Notes: generated by a model not told the origin, from the sequence alone. A stretch of DNA of 64,000 nucleotides from Anaeromyces robustus (GCA_002104895.1 MCFG01000258.1:5001-69000); one strand, 5' to 3'; positions 1 to 12,528 are shown, numbered from the stretch's first letter. Made by a program: numbers and translations.

Positions 1-251
1 ATATGTTTTAATACTTTTAGAAAAGTTTCACAAATTTTTTTTATTTTAAGTTATTTTCCAAAAAAAAAAGAAATTAAATAAAAATAAATTATGTATCTAT
101 AGTATATTAATTTTTTTTTTTTTTGAATGGCTTAAATTTAGTTTTAAGATTCCATTCATAAATAATTATAAAAATCTGAAAAAAAATTTTTTTTTTTTTT
201 TAATTTTCAACCCTTATTATTTATAAATAATATTTTTAAAGGGTTTGAATT
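1..251. other. AT-rich spacer downstream of the fusion enzyme gene
   Basis: Almost pure A/T sequence with several T and A homopolymers. It lies 3' of the minus-strand gene at 252-3173, so it should hold that gene's 3' UTR and polyadenylation region. No open frame or RNA gene is visible. Confidence 0.6.
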
Positions 252-3173
252 TTATACATAAACTGATGAGGTTAAGATATCTTCTCCTGTCCATAAATAA
301 AGTGCTAAAAGAGTTTCTTTTTCTGTTTTCATAGAATGTATATGATCAGAAGGATGAAGTATTACATCACCTGGTTGTTTACGTGTAGTTTTACCATCAA
401 GTGTCCAAAGTGATGTACCACTTAGTATTATATATGTTTCTATAGCTGGATGATAATGTGCTGGGTATGTAGTATTTGGCCCTATAACCAAAAATCCAAG
501 ACAGTATTTATTAGAAATATATGGTGCTTTTGGTCCTATTAATTCAGCCCAACCAATATATTTTTCGGCATCAGGAAGATCTTTTCTGGTATTATAGGTA
601 TATTCCCATGGTAATTGATCAAAAACTTTATCAAGTATTTGGAGAAGTTCATTAGTTTCTTTGGATCCATGGGAAAGAGCATCATCTTTAAATTTAAGAA
701 GTGGAGATATTGATTTATTTAACTTTTTTGAATTGGAAGGCAACCCATACAAAAGAACTTTTTGGATTTCGCTAGTTTCGATTTTTCCTTTACTTTTTTC
801 TCTTTCTTGGAGAAGCCTCCCAGTTTTTTCTATGACATCTGAAACATTATTAAAATCCTGATCGTTTTTTATACTTGATTTTAATACTACTACGGTATGA
901 CCAATACTTTCTCCAGCTTTCCAGAGTTTAAATGCTTCAGTAGCTGTTAATTTTTTATCTTCAAGTGATTTTTCAATATTATGAGCTTTTTCTCCGGATT
1001 CTTCAAAGCTTATTCCTTCAAATGCCTTTTTAAGGTCTTCAGCTCTGTAGAAAATAAATGGTCCATAACCATTTTCTTCTTGTTTAGCATAACCACCTAT
1101 AACATCTTCTGGTTCTGATTGAACTTTCCATTTATAAGATAAAATTTTGGAATCAACATCAGCTTTTTGACCTAAACTTGTAATAGTATCAAGAGGTACA
1201 CGTCCACCAATGAGAGATAAAATTATTCCATTATCTTCAAGAAATTCACCAGCTTGTTGTATGGCAAGGTAATGAAGATCGAGCATAGCAGCATGTACTT
1301 CTTTTGGTATTCTTTCTTCACGTTTTTCAAGGTAATGACCACTATTACGACTATCTTCTACTTCTTTATTTTCATCAAGAGGTACATTTGGAAGATTTTC
1401 ATAAATAACATCAAAACGTGGATGATCTTTTCTAAGTGGTGCAAAAAGATCACCTGTATAACCATTAACTTCTACTTTATCTGAATTTAAAAGATTATTT
1501 TTAACATTCTTTTCAGCTGCTTTAACAACTTTATTTTGAAGATCAGTGAAAGCAAGTCTTTTAGCACCAAATACTTCAGCACCAGCAAGAACATCAAGTC
1601 CTGAACCAGTACCAACAGATAAGAAAGATTTTACTTGTCCTGGTTTTTTCTTTTCAATCTTTTTAAAAGCAGGAACAGAAACAAAAGCAAGCCAATCTTC
1701 TGATATATTTTCATCTTTGGTTTGTGGAAGATAGGCATTATCTACTACAGAAATAGATAATTGTTCCTTAGTATGTTCTGGTTTAGATTTAAGATCAAAG
1801 TATTTTGAAGTATTTACATTAATTAAATCACCTTCTACTTCTACTTCTACTTCTTTTACTTTTTCTTTTACTTCTTCTTCTTCTTCAAAAGCCTTCTTAA
1901 TAGCTTGATCGAAGTCATTTATGATATCTACTGCATCTTCAATACCTACAGATACACGAATCATATCATCTGGAATACCTGCTTTAATTCTTTGTTCATG
2001 ACTCATTTGAGAATGAGTACTAGTAGCTGGATGAAGAATACTTGTTCTAGCATCACCAACATGTACAACAAGAGCAGCAACTTTAAGATTGGCTGCAAAT
2101 TTTTTAATGGCTTCTTTTCCTCCCTTTAAACCAAAAGTAAGAACACCACTAGCTCCTTGATAATCAAAATATTTTGAAATCTTTGGATAATTTAAATTAT
2201 CTTCAAGTCCAGGATAATTAACCCAATTAACTTTGTCATTACTTTTAAGGAATTTTGCAAGTTTAAGAGCATTATCACTATGTCTTGGCATTCTGAGATG
2301 TAATGTTTCAAGACCAAGATTTATAAGGAAAGCATGGATTGGAGCAAGAGTTGGTCCATAATCTCTAATATATTGAGCTCTTGCCTTGGTAATATAAGCT
2401 TTATTACCAAATTTTCCAGTGTAAGAAGTATTAGCGTATTGTACGTCAGGTTCAGTAAAATCTGGGAATTTTCCGTTTGCCCAGTTATAATTTCCACCAT
2501 CAACAATTACACCTCCAAGAGCAATAGCATGACCATCCATGTATTTTGTAGCAGAATTAATTACGACATTAGCACCATGTTTTAAAGGTTTACAGATAAA
2601 TGGAGTAGCAAGGGTATTGTCTACAAGGAAAGGAATATCAAATTCTTTGGCAAGGGTTGCAAATTTTTCAAAATCAAGAATTCCAAGTGCAGGATTTCCA
2701 ATAGTTTCACCTATAATTACTTTAGTATTTGATTTAATAGCTTTTCTTATTTCATCAATTGAATCTTCTGGATTTACAAAGGTTGTTTCAACTCCAAGTT
2801 TTCTGAATCTTACATCTAATAAGGTATAAGTTCCTCCGTAAATTGCATTAGAAGAAACAATATGATCACCAGCTTGTACAATATTAGAAATAGCCAAAAA
2901 TATAGCGGATTGACCTGATGCTGTAGATAAAGCTCCAACACCACCTTCAAGGGCTGCTACTTTTGCTTCAAAAGCATTTGCAGTTGGATTACCAGTTCTT
3001 GAGTATTTGTTACCAGATTCTTGAAGAGAGAAAAGACGAGCAACTTGATCTATATCTTCATACTTATAGGTAGTTGTTTGATATATAGGAAGTACTCTTG
3101 GTTCACCAATTCCAGGTTTGTAACCTTCTTGAATACATTGTGTTCCTATTCCCCAGTTGTTATTTCCAGACAT
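252..3173 (-). CDS. Fusion: O-acetylhomoserine sulfhydrylase-like PLP enzyme + class I methyltransferase + DddL-like DMSP lyase cupin
   Basis: A single exon of 973 residues. Residues 1-430 are a Cys/Met-metabolism PLP enzyme close to O-acetylhomoserine sulfhydrylase: SATKYMDGH carries the PLP lysine (about K210), and residues 372-395 hold the family's HVGDARTSILHPATSTH-type segment. An acidic EEEEVKEKVKEVEVEVE linker (430-447) follows. Residues 450-770 form a class I SAM methyltransferase (motif I VGTGSG near 520-525; YENLPNVP near 591-598) that resembles the methyltransferase part of plant methionine S-methyltransferase, a distant match. Residues 850-973 match the DddL family of DMSP lyases: GPNTTYPAHYHPAIETY contributes H906, H908, E912 and Y914, HPSDHIHSMK gives a later His (about H946), and LLALYLWTGED closes the domain. 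DddL enzymes cleave DMSP to dimethyl sulfide and acrylate. The fusion suggests one polypeptide handling methionine-type sulfur, S-methylation and DMS release, but the true substrate is inferred. The lack of introns in this intron-rich window suggests bacterial ancestry. The start is the first Met, just before the conserved OAHS N-terminus. Confidence 0.85.
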   Translation of the reverse strand: MSGNNNWGIGTQCIQEGYKPGIGEPRVLPIYQTTTYKYEDIDQVARLFSLQESGNKYSRTGNPTANAFEAKVAALEGGVGALSTASGQSAIFLAISNIVQAGDHIVSSNAIYGGTYTLLDVRFRKLGVETTFVNPEDSIDEIRKAIKSNTKVIIGETIGNPALGILDFEKFATLAKEFDIPFLVDNTLATPFICKPLKHGANVVINSATKYMDGHAIALGGVIVDGGNYNWANGKFPDFTEPDVQYANTSYTGKFGNKAYITKARAQYIRDYGPTLAPIHAFLINLGLETLHLRMPRHSDNALKLAKFLKSNDKVNWVNYPGLEDNLNYPKISKYFDYQGASGVLTFGLKGGKEAIKKFAANLKVAALVVHVGDARTSILHPATSTHSQMSHEQRIKAGIPDDMIRVSVGIEDAVDIINDFDQAIKKAFEEEEEVKEKVKEVEVEVEGDLINVNTSKYFDLKSKPEHTKEQLSISVVDNAYLPQTKDENISEDWLAFVSVPAFKKIEKKKPGQVKSFLSVGTGSGLDVLAGAEVFGAKRLAFTDLQNKVVKAAEKNVKNNLLNSDKVEVNGYTGDLFAPLRKDHPRFDVIYENLPNVPLDENKEVEDSRNSGHYLEKREERIPKEVHAAMLDLHYLAIQQAGEFLEDNGIILSLIGGRVPLDTITSLGQKADVDSKILSYKWKVQSEPEDVIGGYAKQEENGYGPFIFYRAEDLKKAFEGISFEESGEKAHNIEKSLEDKKLTATEAFKLWKAGESIGHTVVVLKSSIKNDQDFNNVSDVIEKTGRLLQEREKSKGKIETSEIQKVLLYGLPSNSKKLNKSISPLLKFKDDALSHGSKETNELLQILDKVFDQLPWEYTYNTRKDLPDAEKYIGWAELIGPKAPYISNKYCLGFLVIGPNTTYPAHYHPAIETYIILSGTSLWTLDGKTTRKQPGDVILHPSDHIHSMKTEKETLLALYLWTGEDILTSSVYV

Positions 3174-4601
3174 TTTATTTATATATTATAACTTAAATAT
3201 TCGTTTATTATTTTTTTTTTTATGTTGTAAAAATTGATATATTAATTTTAAAAAATTTTTGTTATTATTTTTTTTTTATAGTAATCTTTTTTGTATTAAA
3301 AATTATTTTGTTAGTATTTTATACTTTATTCACTTAAAAATTATTATAATATCGTTTTTCAATATTATAGTAATTAAATATATTAATATTATTTAAAAAT
3401 TAATTATTTAATTTTTAAAATATAAATTATTTTTAAAATATTTATTTCTTTTTTTAGTTTTTGGTTGTTGAATAAAAAAACGTAATGTGAAAATTCACAT
3501 TGTATTTATATTAATTTTCAATGTTATATTTTTTCTTTTTTTTTTTTTTTTTTTCTTTTGACTTTCAATTATTTTTTCAAATTTATTGAAGTGGGTTAAT
3601 TTTTTTGATCACATAGGTTTTAAATTTAAAAAAAATTAACAAATTTTTTGTAATAATGATATAAAACAAATTAATTTGTCAATTATCAACTAATATTAAC
3701 ATAAAGATAGTAATTAACTATTAGGATTAAATGATATTTGTTAACAAAGATTTAAAAATTTGTGTAACAATTTCAAATACCTGTAAAAATTTAAATTTAT
3801 ATTTTTTAATTAATAATTTTTATTTTATTTTCTCTATAAATCTAATTAATTAATAAATTTTGTGATTTTTTCAATAAATAATAATAATAATACTAATAAT
3901 AATATTAATAATAATTTAAAAGTGGTTAAAAATAATAAAGTAGATAGATTTTAATCATTAATAATATATTAATCAAAATTAATAAAATAAAATAAAATAA
4001 AATAAAATAAAATAAAATAAAATAAAATAAAATAAAATAAAATAAAATAAAATAAAATAAAATAAAATAAAATAAAATAAAATAAAATAAAATAAAATAA
4101 AATAAAATAAAATAAAATAAAATAAAATAAAATAAAATAAAATAAAATAAAATAAAATAAAATAAAATAAAATAAAATAAAATAAAATAAAATAAAATAA
4201 AATAAAATAAAATAAAATAAAATAAAATAAAATAAAATAAAATAAAATAAAATAAGATAAAATAAAATAAAATAAGATAAAATAAAATAAAATAAAATAA
4301 AATAAAATATAAACAAAAACTTTATAAACCAATATTATAAGAATAGAAATATTATGGTTAAATTTTTTAAGGATATTAGAAATATATAATTGAAAAATAT
4401 AATTATTTTATGATTTATTAATATTTATGTTTTTTTTTTTTTTTTTTAGATATTACACTAATTGTTAATATTTTAATACAATTTATAAATTAAAATAATA
4501 AAAACTTTCTAATAGGGTATAATATCTTTTGAGATTGTATTATTTTCAAATGAATTTTTTTATTTTTTTAAATTATTATATGATTGTATAATAATATAGA
4601 G

Positions 4602-4641
<40 letters not shown>

Positions 4642-5054
4642 TTATGTATTTAATATATATATATATAATCTATTTATTTATATATTTTATTTTATTTTAT
4701 TTTATTTTTTATATATATTATTATTTTTTATATTATATATACTTGTTTTAAATATATTATTAAAAAATTTTATATAAATAAATAATAAATAAATAAATAA
4801 ATTACTATTTAAGAAATAATTAAAATATATATTATATTTTTTATTATTAATTCTTTGTTTTAATTATCTTTGTTTTAATTATTATTAATTATGTTTTGCA
4901 TTTAATAAATATTTATTATATTATATTAAACTTATTGTATAAAGTTTTAATAATTATTTTAATTTTGTATTATAAAATGAAAAAAAGAAAAAAAAATTTT
5001 TTTTCTTCTAATTAATTGTTTTTTTTTTTTTTTTTTTTTTTTTCATAAAATTTA
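3174..5054. other. Intergenic: fusion-gene promoter side and vinculin 3' side
   Basis: No gene is seen. The right part receives the 3' end of the vinculin gene and the left part should carry the promoter of the fusion gene. It contains the long AAAAT tract, T homopolymers (for example near 4611-4636 and 5021-5043) and AT-only sequence. Confidence 0.6.
3979..4308. repeat. (AAAAT)n microsatellite, about 330 bp
   Basis: A nearly perfect pentanucleotide array of more than 60 units. Two AAGAT variants near its right end (about 4254 and 4274) are the only interruptions. Read on the minus strand, two frames stay open and encode a monotonous Phe/Ile/Leu/Tyr repeat, which is an artefact of the array and not a protein. 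Confidence 0.95.
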
Positions 5055-6323
5055 TTAATCTATTCTTTCCTCTATAAGCGTGTTTTCATTTTCTTTATTT
5101 ATTTCTTCTAAATCTTTTAAAATTTCACTTTTTTCATTTGAATTTGTAATATCATTATCATCTTCAATTAATTCTATTTTCTCTTCATCTTCATTATTAT
5201 CTTCAATAAATTCTATTTTCTCTTCATCTTCATTATCATCTTTAATAAATTCTATTTTCTCTTCATCTTCATTATTATCTTCAATAAATTCTATTTTCTC
5301 TTCATCTTCATTATCATCTTCAATAAATTCTATTTTCTCTTCATCATCATTATTATCTTCAATAAATTCTATTTTCTCTTCATCTTCATTATTATCTTCA
5401 ATAAATTCTATTTTCTCTTCATCATCATTATCATCTTCAATAAATTCTATTTTCTCTTTATCTTCATTATCATCATCTTTTTTTTCATCATTATCAATAC
5501 CTGCAATTAAAATATTATCATTATTACTATCATTATCTTTAGAATTAATCATTTCATCTTTTTCTAATTCTAATTCTTTTTGAAGTTCTTTTTCATATTT
5601 CTTTTGGATATCTATGTTTTTTCTAATTTCTTCTTCTTTTCTCGCTCTTTCTTTTTCTTTTTCTTCTTTTTCTTTTGCTATTCTTTTTTCTTGTTCTTTT
5701 TTAATTAACTTATTTTCTTCTTTTTGTTTATATTCTTTGTCAATTTTAATGGCTTTTTCCATTTGTTTAGCAGTATCCAATATTTTTTGTTGTTCTTTAT
5801 TATTTTCTTTTCCCTTTCCTTTTTCTTTTTCTTTTTCTCCTTCTTGTTTTGGTACATATTTAGATCGAAGTGAAGCTGCTTCTGAATCATTAAGTAAATT
5901 TTTAACTGCTTCTACTAAATTACTCGCACAAATAACTAATTGTTTATCACCATCCATATCAAATCGACCACCCGATTTTACCGCTATAACAACCTTTAAT
6001 TGTTGTCCTATGGTATTAATACGTTCGACTGTATTAAGTAGTTGAAGTTTTAGTCTTTTATCAGTACAATTTTCACTAATTTCTTTAGCATAATTTAAAA
6101 TTTTAACACAATCCATCATTTCTTGAGCAATACGAATTAACATTTTTTTAGCAGAAGGATTTTTTCTAATTACTTGATTATAATAAGAAAGTTCATCTAA
6201 TTTTTGTGCAATTAAATTAGCTTTGTCAATAATTGGATTATCTTTATGTTTCCATTTTGAAGCTGCCATTTTTAATTCACAAGCTACAGCCTAATTGATA
6301 ATAAAAATAAAAATAAAAATAGA

Positions 6324-6418
<95 letters not shown>

Positions 6419-9400
6419 AATATATATATATATATAATAATTATAATATTATATTATTTATTTAAAATAAATTTTAATTTACACATATATATATGTATTA
6501 TATATATAATATATTATATTGTTTATATATATTATAATAATATTATATTATAATGATAGTTATATATTCACTTACTCTAATTGGGTATTTAACGGCTTCT
6601 TCTTCATTTAATGGTTGAACAATTGCATTTTTATCTGCTAATGGAGATTGATAATAAAAACTGGTATTACCAGCATTAAAACTAGTATTACTTGAATTAG
6701 AATTTTGACGAAGATTTGGACGAGTAGGTGTAGCAGGAGATATTGGTGATCGAGGAGATAAAGGTGATTTCAATCCACCACTATTCATACCAGGTGATAA
6801 AAGTTGAAGATATTCTGATTTATTTTTATGTTTCATAGCTGCAGGTGGTGTAGGTGGTAATTCTTTTGATATAGCATATTTACGATTTATACGTATTATT
6901 TGATCTAATGTTTCTACTTCTTTTTTTAATTCATTTAAATGATTTCTTATATCTGCAAATTTAATTTTTTCTAAATCATTATTATCTTCATTTCCTTCTT
7001 CTTCTTCCTTTTGGATCACACTAATATTTGCTTGACTAAGATCTGCAAACGTCATATCAGATATAAGAATTGATGTATCACCAGCGCTTATAGCTTCATT
7101 AAATTTTTTAAATGTTTCACGAGTTGAATCTTTTACATCACGACTATTGATACTTTTACTAATATATTTCATTTCATTTTTAATTTCTTTTATTGATTTT
7201 TTTAGTTTTTCACGATATGAATGATCTTCAGTATTATTACATTCATTTCTGGAAATATCAATTAACTGATTAACTGTAGCTAATATTGATTTATATTCTA
7301 ATGGTAATTCTTCCATGTTATTATCTTCATTTTTACATAAGAACTTTAAATGACCATTTATATTCAAACCTTTAATAATAATTATTATTATTAATATGAT
7401 ATACATATCAAAAAATATATATATATATATTTTAATTTCAAAAAATGAAATATAATAAATAAAAATAGTATATTAAAGATTTAAATAAAATATTTATATT
7501 ATAAATTAAATTTGTAATATAAAATAAAATATACAAATAAATAAAAAAAATTTATAGATAAATATTTACTTGAACTATCTAAAAGATCTTTCATTGTAAA
7601 AACTCCTTCTTGATTAATAATATATGATTTAACATCATTAACAAGATATTCCCATGTATTGATAACATTATCAAAATATTGATTGAATTTGACTTCTTCC
7701 TTACGCTGATTCAAAACATTATTAGCTTTGAGTATTAAAGGATAAAATCTATTAATAACAAATATTTTTTTAAGAATGACATCTTTATGCATTTGTAAAT
7801 TATCAACAGAAAGTAAATTAATAATTCGTTGTATTACAGACATAAATTGATCTTTATAAATTTTAAAAGCTTTAATCATTTGTATATTCATTTCTTCCTC
7901 TTTTTCAGATTCTGACAAGAAATGATTATCACTATTATCATTATCATCATTATCATTATCTTCATCATATTTCGTTTTAAGTTGATGCATTATTTTTTGA
8001 CTTTCAATATAACCATTGAGTTGTTGTTGTTGATAAGACAATAGTTCGGCATGATTTAATGTTCCAGCTTTAGCATACTTAACAAATTCTCCTAAAATAG
8101 AATCTTCATTGATATGACTAGCAATTTCATCAGATATTACAACAATAGAAGAGATGATACATTTACTAAATAAGTCTTTAAGATATTCAAGATATTCTGT
8201 ACGATATTCTAATTCTGCTACTAATTGATTTCTCAAAGAATATGGATAATTACTCTTTTTACAATTATTCATAAGATTTAAAAAGTCAACTTCTTTTCTT
8301 TTTAATAATCCAATAGTAGAACTAATATTTTGTTGTTGATATATATTATAAACTAAAGGTATATGATCTTATATATATAAGAATTAAATTTATTATAATT
8401 TTATGATTATTAATAAATAAATAAATAAATTAATAAAAAAAAAAAGTCAATAAATATAATAATTATAAATAGATTATATGAATACTAATATAAAAAAATT
8501 TACCTTGTATATAATCTAAAACTGAATTATAACTGAAAAGATATTTTTCTAATAAATCAAAAGCTTCCTTATATTGCTTTTTTGAATGAAGTTGTTTGAA
8601 TAAAAATTGATTTTTTTGAACATCATCCATAGTTTGAGTTAATATACCACCCTTTTATTTTCATTAAATAAATTAAATGATTTAAAAAGAATGTATAAAA
8701 TAAGAATTTTGAAAATTTGAAAATTTGAAAATTTGAGTTTAATTGTTACAATTAAAATATTATTAATTTAATTAATATAAATTAGAAAAGAAATAAAAAA
8801 AAAAAAAAAAAAAAAAAGAGTTATATATTAATAATAATATATATTTGATTATTAAATATACCTATTAGATATATATATAATTGATATATTTATTTTTTTA
8901 ATAATATTAATATTAATAATAATAATAAAAAACAAACTTTTTTACATACTTTTGATGATTCTATTATTTCTGGTTGATTATCACTAGCAATCTTATCTAT
9001 ATCACAACAAGATTTATTTAAAATATTACATAAAATATTTCTAGAAGAAGAAATGTTATTTAGATCAGAATCTTTTATCATAGCTTTATATAAATTTAAA
9101 AGTAAAGGAGTAATTTTTGTAATGGTATCTACTGAAATGCGTAAACGTAATTGTGATTGTTGTGATAATAATTCTGGAATTCTATTATTAACTTGAGTTG
9201 TTAGTGACATAGAACATTGAGAAAGTTGACGTAAAATAGATATAGATTGTTGAATAGAATTTTCTTTTGTAATCATTTGAATCAATTCTTGAATGCGTTG
9301 ACAAACTGTTTTAATTTTTCGAATTTCAGCTTCATCATAAATATTTAAAACATTAGTAATACCCGAAAGTATAGTTTGAATTGCCTTTACTAGTAAATCT

Positions 9401-9918
9401 CGTCCTTCTTTACTTTTAGAATTTTCTTTTAATAATTCTGATGAATGAACTAACATTTCAGAAGCTTGAAGAACTATTGATGACATATAAATGAATAAAT
9501 AAATAAGTATAAATAAATAAATTATATAAAAAAAAATAACAATAAAAAAAAATTTTTTTTTTAATTTTTTTGAAAATTCTGAGGTAATATTATTGCATAT
9601 ATATAATGTAAATTAAATGTAAATTTTATTGATTATAAAGAATTTACATTTATTATAAAGAAATATATTTTTACCTTCATTACATCCTTTTGGCATATTT
9701 TCTTGAAGAATTTCATCCTCCTTAATACTATTCATATAAGAATATCCAACTTTAACAACATGTTCAATTTGTTTTGAAACTGTATTTGAAAAAATTGTAA
9801 TGTCTGGAAAACTTGAATCATTTTCTGTAACTTCTTCATTTAATACAATTAATTCTGAAATTACTTCTACAATCGGTACTAATATTCTTTTCTTCGTTAT
9901 TGTATTTATATTATTCAT
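5055..9918 (-). CDS. VCL: Vinculin/alpha-catenin family protein with repetitive acidic C-terminal extension
   Basis: Six exons keep phase: 9918-9675, 9473-8950, 8651-8504, 8352-7570, 7369-6576, 6290-5055, giving 1242 residues (vertebrate vinculin is about 1066). The N-terminus matches the vinculin head: ILVPIVEVISELIVLNEE, then a VGYSYMNSIKEDEILQENMP block, then ILSGITNVLNIYDEAEIRKI. A Pro/Ser-rich hinge lies near 740-800 (PPTPPAA, SPLSPRSPISPATPTRP). The tail at about 832-980 matches the vinculin tail: SKWKHKDNPII, SENCTDKRLKLQLL, INTIGQQLKVV and NDSEAASLRS. Beyond it come a Glu/Lys-rich helix-like stretch and eight 13-residue repeats of the EEKIEFIEDNNED type (about 1110-1214), which vinculin does not normally have. 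Vinculins link membrane adhesion complexes to F-actin through the tail. The last exon start is set by an AG acceptor at 6292-6291 that restores frame upstream of the tail Trp. Confidence 0.9.
5155..5475 (-). repeat. 39-bp coding tandem repeat in the vinculin tail extension
   Basis: About eight copies of a 39-bp unit encode EEKIEFIEDNNED-like 13-mers, varying at N/D positions (AAT/GAT) and once at E to K. The frame is kept in all copies, so the array is under coding constraint or recently expanded in multiples of 39 bp. Confidence 0.9.
6323..6419. repeat. (AAAT)n microsatellite in a vinculin intron
   Basis: A tetranucleotide array, nearly perfect, lying inside the 285-nt intron between exons 5 and 6 of the vinculin gene. 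Confidence 0.9.
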
Positions 9919-11785
9919 ATTTTAAATGTTTATATATTTATTGAAAGAAAAAAAAAAAAAAAAAAAACTTATCGTTCTTATATTATATATTTTCTTATTT
10001 TTATAATTATTTCTTTAGTTTATTTGGTATAATTGTGTTTTATCTTATTTTTTTTTATTTTTATTTTTTTATTTTTATTTTTATATATAATCTTTTTTTA
10101 TTATTATCTTTTTTTTTATTATCTTTTTTTTTTTTTTTTTTTGATGTTTGATTATAAAATTTGTTATTACATTAAATATTAAATATGAATTAAGGTATAT
10201 GTAAACTATAAATATTATAATCTTAATAGTATTATAATATTATACTTTGGTATATATAAAATAATTATAATAATAAATTATAATAATTAACATATAATAA
10301 CTTTGCTTTAATTATTGTATTATTATTATTTTTATGATTTTTTTTTTTAATTATTTTTTGAAATGTAATTTCTAATTTAAATATCTAATTATGTCTATTT
10401 GGTATATGAAGGATTATATTAATTATAATCAAAATAATAATATTAAATGGATAGATTTTTTTTATTTCTAATATTTCCTTCTTCTTTTCCTTTTGATTAA
10501 TTTATTTTTATTCCTAAGTTCAATATTAATTTTGAACAAAGTTGATTTTTATAATTGTTAAAACATATATTTTTAATATTTATTTATTTTTATTTATTTA
10601 TTTATTTATTCATTTATTTATTATTATTATTTATTATTATTATTAATTATTATTATAAAATGAATAAAAAAGATATATATGATAAATTTTGTTAAAAATT
10701 ATTAATTATAACCATATTTAATATATGTAGTTTAAAAAAAAAATTTTTTTTTTAATTTATTTTTAAATTAATATAATATATATAGTATTACATGTATTGA
10801 ATATTATATTAAATTATAATAATGCAAGGGGGAACAAGAGCTTGTAAATGAGGTACTTATTCATGTAAAACAAAAGCTAATTCTTTATTCCAGAAATTAA
10901 AAATTTTTTTATATATTATTAAATTATTATATTCATATTTTTAAAGAGTCTTTATAATATGTTATTAAATATAAATATATAGATATATGAAATTAAATTA
11001 TACTATGTACATGTTTTAATCAATAAATAATAACTAGCAATAAACAATTATATAATTAAAAATAAAAAAATAAATTTTAATAAAAAAAAAATAAAAAAAA
11101 ATTATAAATTGTACATATTTAAGAAATATGTACTTTAAATAATTGTTGAATTAAAGTATCATCATTAATAAAATCATTTGATTTCTTTATATAAAATATA
11201 AAATAATCGTTGACTTATTTTTTTATTTTATCAAAAGTGATTTCTTACCTTATCATTAAAATAATATAATTTTCATTATTAATATTATAAGAGTGTCTAG
11301 AAAATTTTTTTAAGGTAATAATAAAAAAATATAATAATCATGATTTTCAGGGTTACACAATATATTCAAATTAAAATCAATAAAATAATTTTATAAATTT
11401 TAAAGTTTTTGTTTTTAATAAACTTTTTTAATATTTGATTTTAATATTTAATAAGCTTTTTTTAATAATTGATAAACTTAAATATTTGTTAAAAACTGTA
11501 ATATAAAAAAAAAAAAAACAAAATAGTAGAAATTTGAAATTTGACATATAAAACATATTTTTTATATAAAATGCTATGCTATTATTATAATATTTATTAT
11601 ATAGTGACATGTAGTAGAAATATAACTATTAAGTATAATTCTTAAGTTTTTATTATTATATAATAATAATTATATTTATTTACTTTTATTTTAACTTTTA
11701 TATAGTTTATTTAATTAATTAGAATCATCATAAATGTTTTAATATTCTTTTTTTAAAGTTTTTTTTTACAAGTTCTTTATTATTC

Positions 11786-11816
<31 letters not shown>

Positions 11817-12528
11817 TAAAATAAAAAAAAATATATATATATATAAAAAAGAATTAGGGCTTAATTACTTAATAATATATATAATAAAGTTCAGTCATTA
11901 TATTGTATAATATATAATAATTTGATTTGTCTTTAATTTTAATTTTTATTGTTTACATATTTATTTATTTTATATTATTTTATACATTCAATTAATTTTT
12001 TTTTGTATTTAATAAATTTGTAAATAAAAAAAAAAAAAGAATTGAAAAACTTGTTTATTAAAAATTCAAATTAGAAATCAGGGAAACAATTTATAATAGT
12101 TTATTTAAAATTCAAATTAGAAAACAGAGAAAAATTGTAATAATAGATATAAAGATTTTATTATTTTTTTAAATTATAACATATAATACTATTATATCAA
12201 ATTTTTATTATATAAAAAATATATATTTAAATTTAAAAGAAACTATTAATTTTTATTTTTTCATAAAAATTAGAGACAAAAATATATAACAAATTGATAA
12301 TTTATAAAATTCAAGGGTATATTTTAAATAATACTTAGAAAAACTTTAATCTTTGAAGAATTTTTTAAATTATAATAAATAATAATAATAATAATAATAA
12401 TAAGATATAATAAGATATATGTTTTTCTTTAATAGAAAAAATAATATAATATAATTATAAAATAAAAATAAAAAAAAAAATAAAAATAATTTAAAATAAA
12501 ATTTAAAATAAAATAATTAAAAATAAAG
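9919..12528. other. Divergent intergenic region between vinculin and DHHC genes
   Basis: This should carry both promoters, since the flanking genes point away from each other. It is mostly featureless A/T. A GC-richer island at 10820-10900 is treated as a finding. An imperfect direct repeat built on the word AAATTCAAATTAGAAA lies near 12060-12130. No tRNA or other RNA gene was recognised. Confidence 0.6.

Noticed and set aside
3969-4332. Two long overlapping open frames on the minus strand across the AAAAT array
   Set aside because: They translate only the pentanucleotide repeat (Phe/Ile/Leu/Tyr monotony) and have no start context or homology.
5080-5583. Plus-strand Ser/Phe-rich open frame
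   Set aside because: It is the antisense shadow of the vinculin tail repeat; the minus strand carries clear vinculin similarity.
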